The notes: a model not told the origin generated them from the sequence alone. A stretch of DNA of 64,000 nt from Ciceribacter sichuanensis (GCF_024055605.1 NZ_JAMXLX010000001.1:744001-808000); one strand, 5' to 3'; numbered from the stretch's first letter, positions 16,361 through 25,826 are shown. Made by a program: numbers and translations.

Positions 16361-16704
16361 CCGTGCGTGACCGAGTTGGAGAATGCATTCATCACGATCA
16401 CACCAGCCACGATCAGGCCGATGCCGGTCATCGCCGCCGGATCAAGCGATTGCTTGAACACGAAGACGCTGATGAGGGCGGTGAGGATGATGCCGAGGCC
16501 GCCCCACATTGCATAGGCGATGCCGAGCGGCATGCCCTTGAGGGCCTGTGACAGCAGATAGAACGATACGGCATAGAGCGCGACCATGGCAACGGTCGGC
16601 CCAAGCTTGGTGAACTGGGCGGATTTTTGCAGGAAGGTCGTACCGATCACTTCACAGATGATGGCGCCGGCAAGCGAGCCGTAGGCAAGGACAACGGGAT
16701 TCAT
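16357..16704 (-). CDS. SMR family multidrug efflux protein
   Basis: 115 residues, four predicted membrane helices, the normal small-multidrug-resistance length. Glu18 in GAIICEVIGTTFLQ matches the essential membrane Glu14 of EmrE. IAYAMWGGLGIILTALISVFVFKQSLDPAAM matches the helix 3-loop-helix 4 region when read in pieces. It exports quaternary ammonium or similar cations in exchange for protons in EmrE/Sug-type relatives. First gene of the operon with the TetR regulator, behind a well-formed promoter with an embedded operator. Confidence 0.95.
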   Translation of the reverse strand: MNPVVLAYGSLAGAIICEVIGTTFLQKSAQFTKLGPTVAMVALYAVSFYLLSQALKGMPLGIAYAMWGGLGIILTALISVFVFKQSLDPAAMTGIGLIVAGVIVMNAFSNSVTHG

Positions 16705-16730
16705 GGATGGATCTCACATTCAGTTGCCAT

Positions 16731-16756
16731 AAAGATACCGTCTGGTCGGTATCTTT
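16731..16756. promoter_or_regulatory. TetR-type operator in the SMR-tetR promoter
   Basis: A perfect inverted repeat with 10-bp arms, AAAGATACCG and CGGTATCTTT, around TCTGGT. Length and spacing fit operators of TetR-family repressors. It covers the spacer and the -10 of the promoter, so binding should block RNA polymerase. Confidence 0.85.
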
Positions 16757-16760
16757 TCAA
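16732..16760 (-). promoter_or_regulatory. Sigma-70-type promoter of the SMR-tetR operon
   Basis: On the minus strand: TTGAAA (16755-16760), a 17-bp spacer, then TATCTT (16732-16737). The pump start codon lies 27 bp downstream of the -10. Confidence 0.78.
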
Positions 16761-16796
16761 GAGGTGCTGATATGGGCCATGAAAGAGCGGGAAGTT

Positions 16797-17483
16797 TCAA
16801 TCTGCGGTGGGAAACATGGCGGCGAATCGCCGTTCGCCTTCGGGACTGAAATGGATCACCCTGCTGCCGTTCTCCCGGCGCGCGAGGCCGGCATCGAGAA
16901 AATGGGAAAGCAGCGCCCGCCCGAGAGAGCCGGAGAGATGCGTGCGCCGCTCGCTCCAGTCGAGGCAGGCCCGGCAAATGGGTCGCCTGAGGGCCTTCAG
17001 CATGTCGACGTCGATACCATGACCGGCGACCATCTTCTCTCCGGCCTCTGTCAACTGCGGATGCTCTTCGTCGCCTGCGATTGCGCCGGTTGCACGCAGG
17101 CTGTCGAGCATGCGAACGCCATAGTCCCCGGCAAGGTGATCGTAGCAGATCCGTGCCTTGCGCAGCGCCGGTTCCTTCGGTCCCGTCCGGTGCCGGAGGT
17201 GACCGCGGCTTGCGGCAAATCCCATCAGGCTTTCGATCAGGGCTCCAACGCCGGCATCGGCGAAGGTGAAATAGCGGTGGCGACCCTGCTTGCGTTGGCG
17301 GATCAGGCCGCCTTCTTCAAGCTTGGCGAGGTGCGAGCTTGCGGTCTGCAGCGTGATTCCGGCTGCACCGGCAAGCTCCGTCGCCGTCAGCGCGCCACCT
17401 CCCATGAGTGAAAGCAGCATGTTGGCGCGGGCGGGGTCGCCGATCAGGGCGGCGATGCGGGCAATGTCCGGTCCTTCTTTCAT
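16797..17483 (-). CDS. ArsR-family winged-helix regulator
   Basis: 228 residues. The N-terminal 95 form an ArsR/SmtB wHTH: RIAALIGDPARANMLLSLMG, LTATELAGAAGITLQTASSHLAKL, and the wing GLIRQRKQGRHRYFTF. No metal-binding CXC motif is visible in the recognition helix. The C-terminal part has scattered Cys and His (ARICYDHLAGDYG, PICRACLDWSERRTHLSG), a pattern seen in a larger ArsR subgroup. Start ATG at 17481-17483; longer in-frame reading to 18881 runs antisense to real genes. Divergent from the NIPSNAP/ABM pair, which it probably represses (inference). Confidence 0.9.
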   Translation of the reverse strand: MKEGPDIARIAALIGDPARANMLLSLMGGGALTATELAGAAGITLQTASSHLAKLEEGGLIRQRKQGRHRYFTFADAGVGALIESLMGFAASRGHLRHRTGPKEPALRKARICYDHLAGDYGVRMLDSLRATGAIAGDEEHPQLTEAGEKMVAGHGIDVDMLKALRRPICRACLDWSERRTHLSGSLGRALLSHFLDAGLARRENGSRVIHFSPEGERRFAAMFPTAD

Positions 17484-17555
17484 ACTTCGATCGTAACCGA
17501 AGCATGCCTTGCCGGCAACATGGCAGAAGGAGGTAGACAGCAAAGGAGAATACCA

Positions 17556-17885
17556 ATGATTACCTGTGTCATCCGCTACGAGATCGATCCCTTCGCCAAG
17601 GAGGAATTCACCACCTACGCCCGCAACTGGGGTGAGGCCATTCCGCGTTGCGGCGCCGATCTCGTCGGATATTTTGCGCCGCACGAGGGCTCGTCGACCA
17701 CCGCCTACGGCATCTATCATCTGGAAAGCCTTGCGGAATACGAGGCTTATCGCGCCCGGCTTGCCGAGGATGCCCTCGGGCGGGAAAACTATCAGTTCGC
17801 CGCGCGCGAAAAGTTCATTATCCGCGAGGATCGCCTGTTCCTGAAATGCGTGTCCACGCCTCATGCGACGAGGGCGGTGCGGTGA
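17556..17885 (+). CDS. NIPSNAP family protein
   Basis: 109 residues of the NIPSNAP/dimeric alpha-beta barrel fold: CVIRYEIDPFAKEEFTTYARNWGEAIPRCGADLVGYF, then GIYHLESLAEYEAYRARLAED. These proteins are small dimeric barrels, some binding small hydrophobic ligands; enzymatic function is mostly unknown. Start ATG with AAAGGAG upstream. Its stop overlaps the next gene's GTG start (GTGA), so the two are coupled. The ArsR gene lies divergently 72 bp upstream. Confidence 0.9.
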   Translation: MITCVIRYEIDPFAKEEFTTYARNWGEAIPRCGADLVGYFAPHEGSSTTAYGIYHLESLAEYEAYRARLAEDALGRENYQFAAREKFIIREDRLFLKCVSTPHATRAVR

Positions 17886-18232
17886 TCGCCGTGATCTTCG
17901 AGGTGGTGCCGACATCCGGCGCGCGTGACGCCTATCTCGATATCGCAGCGGAGTTGAAGCCCCGGCTTGAGGATGTCGATGGCTTCCTTTCCATCGAGCG
18001 TTTCGAGAGTCTTTCCACGCCGGGAAAAGTCCTGTCTCTATCCTTCTGGCGGGACGAGGAAGCGGTGGCGCGCTGGCGCAATCTTCCCGAACATCGCGCC
18101 GCCCAGCGGGCCGGAAGGGAAGGGGTCTTCGCCGACTACCGGCTTCGGGTTGCTCATGTCCTGCGTGACTACGGTCTCGACCGGCGCGATGAGGCGCCGG
18201 CGGACAGCAGGGCAATTCATTCCGCATCGTGA
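17882..18232 (+). CDS. Antibiotic biosynthesis monooxygenase (ABM) domain protein
   Basis: 116 residues from a GTG that overlaps the preceding stop by 4 bp. The fold is a second dimeric alpha-beta barrel: AVIFEVVPTSGARDAYLDIAAELKPRL, GFLSIERFES, SLSFWRDEEAVARWRNLPEHRAAQ and GREGVFADYRLRVAHVLRDYG. The W/H pattern (WRNLPEHR) is typical of ABM proteins, some of which are quinol monooxygenases or heme-degrading enzymes. Being coupled to a NIPSNAP protein suggests a two-protein unit. A strong hairpin (18240-18265) follows its stop. Confidence 0.88.
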   Translation: MIAVIFEVVPTSGARDAYLDIAAELKPRLEDVDGFLSIERFESLSTPGKVLSLSFWRDEEAVARWRNLPEHRAAQRAGREGVFADYRLRVAHVLRDYGLDRRDEAPADSRAIHSAS

Positions 18233-18239
18233 TGCTGCC

Positions 18240-18265
18240 GCCCGGCTTGCCTCGACAAGCCGGGC
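18240..18265 (+). terminator. Strong stem-loop after the NIPSNAP-ABM pair (possible terminator)
   Basis: GCCCGGCTTG / CAAGCCGGGC, 10 perfect base pairs with a 6-nt loop, 7 bp after the ABM stop. It lacks a T-run, so it may end transcription only partly or protect the mRNA end. Confidence 0.5.
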
Positions 18266-18275
18266 GGTGCCGACT

Positions 18276-18956
18276 ATGCATGTCCACATGCATAAAGATC
18301 AGGACGATACGATTGCGAGCCGTATCAGCCGGGCCCTTGCCGAGCGCATCATTCATGGTGAACTCGTGCCGGGCTCCCGTCTCGCCCAGGACCATATCGC
18401 TGAGGAATTCGGCGCGAGCCATGTGCCGGTGCGCGAGGCCTTCCGCCGCCTCGAAGCGCAGGGTCTTGTCATCAGCCTGCCGCGCCGCGGCGTGCGTGTC
18501 GCCTCCTTCGAGTTGAAGCAGGTGCGCGAAGTGGCGGAAATGCGGGCGGCGCTGGAGGTTCTCGCCCTCAAGCATGCCGCGCCCAACATGACGCCGGATG
18601 TGCTCGATGCTGCCGAGCAGGCGGCGAGCGATGCTGATGCCGCAAGAGATGTGCAGACCTGGGAAGAGGCGAACCGCCGCTTTCATCGGCTGATTGTTTC
18701 CACCTGCGATATGCCGCGACTGCTCGCGGTCATAGACGACCTGCATGCAGTCAGTGCCCGTTTCCTCTTCGTCGCCTGGCGGGCGGGCTGGGAAGCCCGC
18801 ACCGACCACGACCATCGAGCCATCCTTGCCGCGCTCCGTCAGGGCAGGGCCTCCGACGCCTGCGCCATTCTTGAACGGCATGTTCAGTGGATCGGCCGCG
18901 CGCCTATGCCAAAGACCGGTGCCCGAGAGGATGAAGGCTTTGCCATCGTTGGATAA
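18276..18956 (+). CDS. bioR: GntR-family regulator, BioR-type biotin repressor
   Basis: 226 residues. The GntR wHTH covers about 15-78 (ISRALAERIIHGELVPGSRL, IAEEFGASHVPVREAFRRLE), and a FadR-like FCD helical domain follows (VAEMRAALEVLALKHAA, FHRLIVSTCD, DHRAILAALRQG, ILERHVQW). The next gene is bioY, and the DNA between them has BioR boxes, so BioR is the natural reading: it represses biotin transport when biotin-related effectors are high. No BioR box is seen before bioR itself. The start is uncertain: ATG 18276 or 18288 both lie in an inverted repeat and lack a clear ribosome site. Confidence 0.9.
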   Translation: MHVHMHKDQDDTIASRISRALAERIIHGELVPGSRLAQDHIAEEFGASHVPVREAFRRLEAQGLVISLPRRGVRVASFELKQVREVAEMRAALEVLALKHAAPNMTPDVLDAAEQAASDADAARDVQTWEEANRRFHRLIVSTCDMPRLLAVIDDLHAVSARFLFVAWRAGWEARTDHDHRAILAALRQGRASDACAILERHVQWIGRAPMPKTGAREDEGFAIVG

Positions 18957-18959
18957 AAA

Positions 18960-18969
18960 TTATAGATAA
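18960..18969. promoter_or_regulatory. BioR box 1
   Basis: TTATAGATAA, the exact reverse complement of the BioR consensus TTATCTATAA. It begins 3 bp after the bioR stop, about 207 bp before the bioY start. Confidence 0.8.
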
Positions 18970-19122
18970 AATTTCAAGTGAGTTTCGATCCGATTAAATT
19001 ATTGTATTTGATGTGTTTTATTGTTTTTCCGGATCTTTTTTATCTGATTGAGGGCCGTTTTTCCACTGGCGGACTTGCATGCTGCGTATGTGGGTGACCG
19101 CCTTGGCTTGTCTGGAATCAAA

Positions 19123-19132
19123 AAATAGATAA
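19123..19132. promoter_or_regulatory. Degenerate BioR box 2
   Basis: AAATAGATAA, 8 of 10 matches to the reverse-complement BioR box. It sits 21 bp before box 3, so two bound dimers could cooperate. Confidence 0.5.
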
Positions 19133-19152
19133 AAATAATCTCGCGAATAAAA

Positions 19153-19162
19153 TTATCTATAA
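19153..19162. promoter_or_regulatory. BioR box 3, next to bioY
   Basis: TTATCTATAA, a perfect match to the BioR consensus, ending 13 bp before the chosen bioY ATG. Its position over the leader or promoter fits repression of bioY. Confidence 0.88.
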
Positions 19163-19175
19163 AATGGAGATCCTG

Positions 19176-21477
<2,302 letters not shown>

Positions 21478-21611
21478 TTTGCCGCCGAATGCTGTCTACC
21501 GGTGGCGGGTCGAGGTTTCTAACCTGACGATCCGCCAGCTTTTGAGAGCCTCGGCGCGATTTCCGGAATTCTCCGGCCGGTTAAGTACCTCTAGTCCCGG
21601 CTGGAGACCTT

Positions 21612-21650
21612 GACGCCCGGTGTGCCACGCACCGGGCGTCGTTTCATTTT
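21612..21650 (+). terminator. Rho-independent terminator of ccrM
   Basis: GACGCCCGGTG / CACCGGGCGTC, 11 perfect pairs with a 7-nt loop, followed by GTTTCATTTT. Confidence 0.85.
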
Positions 21651-21651
21651 A

Positions 21652-22014
21652 TCAAACCTTGTAGTCGGTAACGTCGACCGAGATGATCCGGCCTTCCGCG
21701 TTGAAAGTGATCGTCTCCTCCCCGAAGCGGATGAGGGGCTCTCCCGTCTGCGAATGGGTCGCCTTCAACCGCCAGACCGAGCGTGCGGCCGATGGCGAGA
21801 CGATCTCGATCAGCTCGTCGGTTGCCACCTGATCCGGATAGGTTTCGAAGTAACGGTGAAAGGCCGCCATGATATCCGGCTTGCCCTTTAGTCCGCCCAC
21901 CTTGACGGAACCGTAGACCGCATCCTCGGCAAAGAAATCATCGATGGTATCGAAGTCCAGCGCGTTGATGGCCTCGTGAAAAACACGCACTGCATGGGCC
22001 GGGTCGAAACTCAT
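21652..22014 (-). CDS. SnoaL-like / NTF2-fold protein
   Basis: 120 residues of the NTF2-like fold: VRVFHEAINALDFDTIDDFFAEDAVYGSV, KGKPDIMAAFHRYFETYPD, and the beta strands VWRLKATHSQTGEPLIRFGEETITF. Proteins of this type include isomerases and stress proteins; the substrate cannot be read here. Start at 22012-22014 with AAAGGA upstream. It converges on ccrM across the terminator. A non-coding stretch that may hold a small RNA lies upstream. Confidence 0.85.
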   Translation of the reverse strand: MSFDPAHAVRVFHEAINALDFDTIDDFFAEDAVYGSVKVGGLKGKPDIMAAFHRYFETYPDQVATDELIEIVSPSAARSVWRLKATHSQTGEPLIRFGEETITFNAEGRIISVDVTDYKV

Positions 22015-22119
22015 GCACGATTCCTTTCTGTGCAAAGCGAGAATAATGACCCAGCTTTAGCCCTGAAAGGCTATTGACGGGAAGACAGCCACGGGCAAGT
22101 TTTGGTTTATATGAATATT

Positions 22120-22286
22120 CGGAAATAAGAACGGAAGGGGAGGAGGGTTCCCAACCGCAACTGCTCAGATGGGAAGCTCGCCGCCGCGAGCTTACAAGAA
22201 TGTGTGCTTGAAATCCAATTCGGCCGCTTCGGCGGTTGGACTGGCGCAGGATGGGAACCGCCAGTCCCGCCTGCGCCAGAACTTTT
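22120..22286 (+). ncRNA. Candidate small RNA ending at an orphan terminator
   Basis: Three consecutive stem-loops, the last a terminator with T5, but no plus-strand gene within 760 bp upstream other than ccrM, which has its own terminator. That architecture fits a trans-acting small RNA of 100-170 nt. The 5' end is a guess based on an AT-rich stretch (TTTATATGAAT, 22106-22116) that could be a -10 region. I cannot match it to a known rhizobial family. Confidence 0.45.
22241..22286 (+). terminator. Orphan rho-independent terminator
   Basis: CTGGCGCAGG / CCTGCGCCAG (10 perfect pairs) with an inner GGGA / TCCC pair, followed by AACTTTTTG. On the minus strand no T-run follows, so it acts on plus-strand transcription. 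Confidence 0.8.
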
Positions 22287-22329
22287 TGCGCGATCTTTTC
22301 TGCAGTGCACGGGGTAGGGCGCCAAGCCC

Positions 22330-23385
22330 TCAGGCCATTTCAGCCTTCAGCGTCGCCATGTCGATCACGAACCGGTATTTGATATCGCGATGTTCCATGC
22401 GGGCAAAGGCCATGTTGATGTCCTGCATCGCAATCGTCTCGGTGTCGGGCAAGATCTGGCGCTCCGCGCAGAATTGCAGGAGTTCCATTGTCTCGGCTAT
22501 GCCCCCGACGAGGGATGCGGAAACCCGCTTTCTGCCTCGCAACAGGGATTCCGGCCTGATCGAACCGTGGCTGGCGAGGCTGCCGACGACGACGAGCGAG
22601 CCTTCGAGGCTCAGGAGATCGAGATAGACGGAGAGGTCGTGGGGGACGGGGATTGTGTCGAGAATATAATCGAGATGGCCCGACGCCTCCGCCATGGCGC
22701 GCTCGTCGGAACTGAGAACGACATTCGTTGCCCCGAGCTTCAGCGCGTCCTCGATTTTCGTCGGTGACGAGGTGATGACGGTAACCTGGGCGCCGAGCGC
22801 CACCGCAAGCTTGACCGCGATGTGTCCGACGCCGCCGAGGCCGACGATGCCCACGCGGCTGCCAGCGCCGATTTCCCAACGGCGAAGGGGCGACCAGCCC
22901 GCAATACCGGCGCACAGCAGCGGCGCGGCGCGGTTGATGGCAAGGCCCTGGGGTAGCCGCATGACGAATTCTTCCGATACGACGATACCGGTGGAATAGC
23001 CGCCATAGGTGACGTCGCCGCTCACCCGGTCGCGACCGTTATAGGTCAGCGTGGGGCGGTTGAGGCAATACTGCTCCTCGCCGGCGGCGCAATGGGCGCA
23101 TTCGAGGCACGCATCGACGATGGGACCGACTGCGACGATGTCACCGGGCCGGAACTTCCGAACGGAGCTACCCACGGCAAGCACCCTGCCGATGATTTCC
23201 TGTCCGGGAACAACGGGATAGACGGTGTTCTGCCAGTCATTTCTGGCCTGGTGGAGGTCGGAGTGGCAGACACCGCAATAGAGGATGTCGATCTCGACAT
23301 CTTCCGGTCTGGGCTTGCGTCGGTCGAATGTCCACGCGATCATCTGGCCGCCAACTTCGGATGCGGCATAGCCCTTCGCAATCAT
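22330..23385 (-). CDS. Zinc-type alcohol dehydrogenase (YahK/CAD-like) with altered zinc ligand
   Basis: 351 residues, MDR superfamily, close to the YahK/cinnamyl-alcohol dehydrogenase group, which reduce aldehydes with NADPH. The catalytic Cys40 (CGVCHSD), the four structural-zinc Cys (93, 96, 99, 107) and LLCAGIAGWSPL are present, as is the cofactor loop GLGGVGHIAVKLA. The usual GHE motif reads PGQEIIGRV: the histidine that binds catalytic zinc is Gln62. The codon is CAG, so one base separates it from His. Start ATG at 23383-23385 with GGAG upstream. The MarR gene lies upstream on the same strand. Confidence 0.93.
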   Translation of the reverse strand: MIAKGYAASEVGGQMIAWTFDRRKPRPEDVEIDILYCGVCHSDLHQARNDWQNTVYPVVPGQEIIGRVLAVGSSVRKFRPGDIVAVGPIVDACLECAHCAAGEEQYCLNRPTLTYNGRDRVSGDVTYGGYSTGIVVSEEFVMRLPQGLAINRAAPLLCAGIAGWSPLRRWEIGAGSRVGIVGLGGVGHIAVKLAVALGAQVTVITSSPTKIEDALKLGATNVVLSSDERAMAEASGHLDYILDTIPVPHDLSVYLDLLSLEGSLVVVGSLASHGSIRPESLLRGRKRVSASLVGGIAETMELLQFCAERQILPDTETIAMQDINMAFARMEHRDIKYRFVIDMATLKAEMA

Positions 23386-23438
23386 CGATAGTCTCCAACC
23401 TCGTGGCGGAACAGAACCACAATTCTCCCGCAACGAAC

Positions 23439-23470
23439 GGCATTCCGGTGGCGGATGATACCGGAATGCC
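23439..23470. promoter_or_regulatory. Perfect inverted repeat between marR-type gene and alcohol dehydrogenase
   Basis: GGCATTCCGGT / ACCGGAATGCC, 11-bp arms around 10 bp, 54 bp upstream of the dehydrogenase ATG. No T-run on either side. Could be an operator for the MarR regulator or a leader hairpin. Confidence 0.55.
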
Positions 23471-23543
23471 GGGCTCGGTGGGGGACGAACCGGTCACTCG
23501 AAAAGCGACCTGTCTATAACTATACGGATTACGAAGTGTTCGT

Positions 23544-24005
23544 CTATCGATTTTTTGCGTCGCGGCGAAGAGACGGTGCGTTCTCCGCAATCTGCTCCAT
23601 GAGATCGATATAGATGTCGCGATCGCCGGATTTCAGGGATTCGAGGATAGCCTCGCAGCTTGCTCGCTTGGCCGTGGTGATCCGATCCTGCAATTGCTGT
23701 CCGAGGGGCGTGAGCTGAAGCCGGACGGTGCGCCTGTTTTCCTCGTTACGCCGACGCTCGATCAGGCCCTTGCGGACGAGACGGTCGACGACGGTCGTGG
23801 CTGTCGACAGAGGCGAGGAGAGTTCGTTGGCGACATCGCCCATAATGCTGCCCGGATAGGCGCCGACGAATGCGATGACCGAGAGGTCGGAAAGGTTGAG
23901 GCTGGAATAGGGGGTGTCGGCCATGATCTGGCATTCGACCTTGAACAGCGGCGCCATCCGACGCAGGCATTCCCAAAGTCGTTCCGCGTCTTCCGGCCTG
24001 ACCAT
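23544..24005 (-). CDS. MarR family transcriptional regulator
   Basis: 153 residues. The winged helix reads GSIMGDVANELSSPLSTATTVVDRLVRKGLIERRRNEENRRTVRLQLTPLGQ in the middle of the protein, flanked by the dimer helices typical of MarR. The DxR in the wing (ENRRTVRL) is the family signature region. It is followed by the alcohol dehydrogenase on the same strand, 158 bp downstream, which it may control. A short hairpin (24031-24049, CCACCCC / GGGGTGG) lies just upstream of its start. Confidence 0.93.
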   Translation of the reverse strand: MVRPEDAERLWECLRRMAPLFKVECQIMADTPYSSLNLSDLSVIAFVGAYPGSIMGDVANELSSPLSTATTVVDRLVRKGLIERRRNEENRRTVRLQLTPLGQQLQDRITTAKRASCEAILESLKSGDRDIYIDLMEQIAENAPSLRRDAKNR

Positions 24006-24107
24006 TTTCTTCTTTTACCTCATTATCTTGCCACCCCGATTTGGGGTGGTCGTCTATCGTGGCGCGGTTGCCAAACGGAGGCAACCGGCGAAATCTGGCT
24101 TTTTGTG

Positions 24108-24719
24108 TCAGTGTGTGACGCCGAAGCGCGAGAGATCACTTTTCAGCTGCTCGGCACCGATGAACTGCACGGCCTGCCAGCCGGCGGCTTTTGCGCCATC
24201 GACATTTTCCATCACATCATCAATGAAGAGCGTTGCCGATGGTTCCAGTCCGAAATCCTCGACATGGCGCTGGTAGATCTCGACATCCGGTTTGATGAGG
24301 CCGATCTCGCCGGAAACCGTAACGCCGCGAGGCAGGTTCAGGAAGGGAAAGATTTCGCGCGCTTCCCTGAAGGTGTCCGCGGCGAAGTTGGTCAGCATGG
24401 TAACGTCGCGTCCAGCATCGACGAGGGACGTCAGCACCTCGACGCTGTCCGCGTAAGCATAGGGAACCATGGCGCGCCAGTTCTTGCGGAAAGCGCGGAT
24501 ATCGGCTTCCCTATCAGGGAAACGGGATATGAGTTCTGCCTCCGCATCAGCCCAGCTTCTTCCGCGGTCCTGTTCCAGGTTCCATGCGCTGGTGCAGACA
24601 TTGGCGAAAAACCAGCGACGCTCGGCCTCGTCCGGGATGATCTTCGAATAGGGAAGATTGGGGTCGTAATGGATCAGGACCTTGCCGATGTCGAAGACGA
24701 TGTGGCGGATGGCGGACAT
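24108..24719 (-). CDS. HAD family hydrolase (YihX/epoxide-hydrolase-N-like)
   Basis: 203 residues. Motif I is IVFDIGKVLIHYD; the second Asp of the usual DxD is replaced by Gly-Lys (DIGKV), as in YihX-type phosphatases and haloacid-dehalogenase-like proteins. Motif II is MLTNF, motif III IGLIKPDVEIY, motif IV LFIDDVMENVDGAKAAGW. Likely a small-molecule phosphatase. It lies 3 bp after mutY on the same strand, so they share a transcript. Confidence 0.9.
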   Translation of the reverse strand: MSAIRHIVFDIGKVLIHYDPNLPYSKIIPDEAERRWFFANVCTSAWNLEQDRGRSWADAEAELISRFPDREADIRAFRKNWRAMVPYAYADSVEVLTSLVDAGRDVTMLTNFAADTFREAREIFPFLNLPRGVTVSGEIGLIKPDVEIYQRHVEDFGLEPSATLFIDDVMENVDGAKAAGWQAVQFIGAEQLKSDLSRFGVTH

Positions 24720-24722
24720 GAA

Positions 24723-25826
24723 TTATCCTCTGTTGACCGGGAAGGCTTCCGGAATGGCCTGCGAAATCGCCTTTTTCATTACGGTTGGCAAGGCTTGCGC
24801 ATCAAGATTTGCGACATCCTCCCACCAACCGTGAACATCGACACCCTGAGGCGCCGGACCGTGAAACCGGTAAATGCTCAGGCGGAGTTCGAAATGGGTG
24901 AAGACGTGGGTCACCGTTCCGCAAGACTGCCATTCGGCGGAAAAGGGGGCGGCGGAGGGTCCGGTTTCGCCGTCCTTGCGGGAGTTCCAGGCGGTCGTCG
25001 GCACTTCAGTCATCCCGCCCAGCAGTCCGGTTTCGACCCGCCGGCGCAGGAGAACCTTGCCATCCATGTCGACGGCGACGAAGGCTGCACCCTGACGGAT
25101 CGGTTTTTCCTTCTTGGCGGCCTTGACCGGAAATCGTTCCGGATCGTCTCCGTCGAGTGCGCGACAGTCGCCGCGGAATGGACAGAGCGCGCAGGCAGGC
25201 CGCTTCGGGGTGCAGATCGTTGCCCCGAGATCCATCATCGCCTGGGCGAAATCTCCCGGCCGGTCGATGGGTGTCAGCTCCGCCACGCGCGCCTTCATTG
25301 CGGGCTTGGAACTGGGCAAAGGTGCATCGATGGCAAAGAGACGGGAAATCACCCGCTCGACATTGCCGTCCATCACGGCCGCCGGGCGGTTGAAGGCGAT
25401 GGCCGCGACGGCTGCCGCGGTGTAGTCGCCGATGCCGGGAAGGCCGCGAAGCCCGTCTTCCGTGTCGGGGAAGCGTCCGCCATGGAGGCTTGCGACGGCT
25501 TCGGCGCATTTCTTCAGATTTCGGGCGCGGGCGTAATAGCCGAGGCCGGCCCATGCCGCCATCACGTCCTCGGAGGGCGCAGCCGCCAGCGCATCGACGG
25601 TCGGCCAGCGCGTCATGAACTTGGCGAAATAGGCCTTCACCGCCTGAACGGTCGTCTGCTGCAGCATCACCTCGGAAAGCCAGATGTGGTAAGGTTCCGG
25701 CCGGATGCCGCGTGCAGCCATGGGCGGAGAGATACGCCAGGGCAGATCGCGATGATGGCGGTCGTACCAGTCGAGCAGCTCTTGTGCGAGCGTGCGCCCT
25801 GTTGTCGGAGCGGGGGAGGTTTTCAT
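24723..25826 (-). CDS. mutY: A/G-specific adenine glycosylase MutY
   Basis: 367 residues. It removes adenine mispaired with 8-oxoguanine. HhH motif LPGIGDYTAAAVAAIAF, catalytic Asp in VMDGNVERV, catalytic Glu in LSEVMLQQTTV, and the iron-sulfur Cys set C-X6-C-X2-C-X5-C (CTPKRPACALCPFRGDC). The C-terminal Nudix-like domain (about 240-360) recognises 8-oxoG. ATG at 25824-25826 begins the conserved part; a TTG 17 codons upstream is a possible alternative. Upstream neighbours dciA, dsbA and smc follow in divergent orientation, an order I recall from other Rhizobiales. Confidence 0.97.
   Translation of the reverse strand: MKTSPAPTTGRTLAQELLDWYDRHHRDLPWRISPPMAARGIRPEPYHIWLSEVMLQQTTVQAVKAYFAKFMTRWPTVDALAAAPSEDVMAAWAGLGYYARARNLKKCAEAVASLHGGRFPDTEDGLRGLPGIGDYTAAAVAAIAFNRPAAVMDGNVERVISRLFAIDAPLPSSKPAMKARVAELTPIDRPGDFAQAMMDLGATICTPKRPACALCPFRGDCRALDGDDPERFPVKAAKKEKPIRQGAAFVAVDMDGKVLLRRRVETGLLGGMTEVPTTAWNSRKDGETGPSAAPFSAEWQSCGTVTHVFTHFELRLSIYRFHGPAPQGVDVHGWWEDVANLDAQALPTVMKKAISQAIPEAFPVNRG

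Larger units (their letters stand above)
22015..22329. other. Intergenic region with three hairpins
   Basis: 315 bp between the SnoaL-like gene start and the alcohol dehydrogenase end. No coding frame convinces. It contains a perfect 8-bp stem at 22174-22193 (AAGCTCGC / GCGAGCTT), a GC-rich imperfect stem near 22215-22240, and the terminator at 22241-22286. Confidence 0.6.

Noticed and set aside
16797..18881. A 694-codon minus-strand frame ending in the ArsR gene
   Set aside because: Only the last 228 codons match a protein family. The remainder lies antisense to NIPSNAP, ABM and bioR, each with good evidence.
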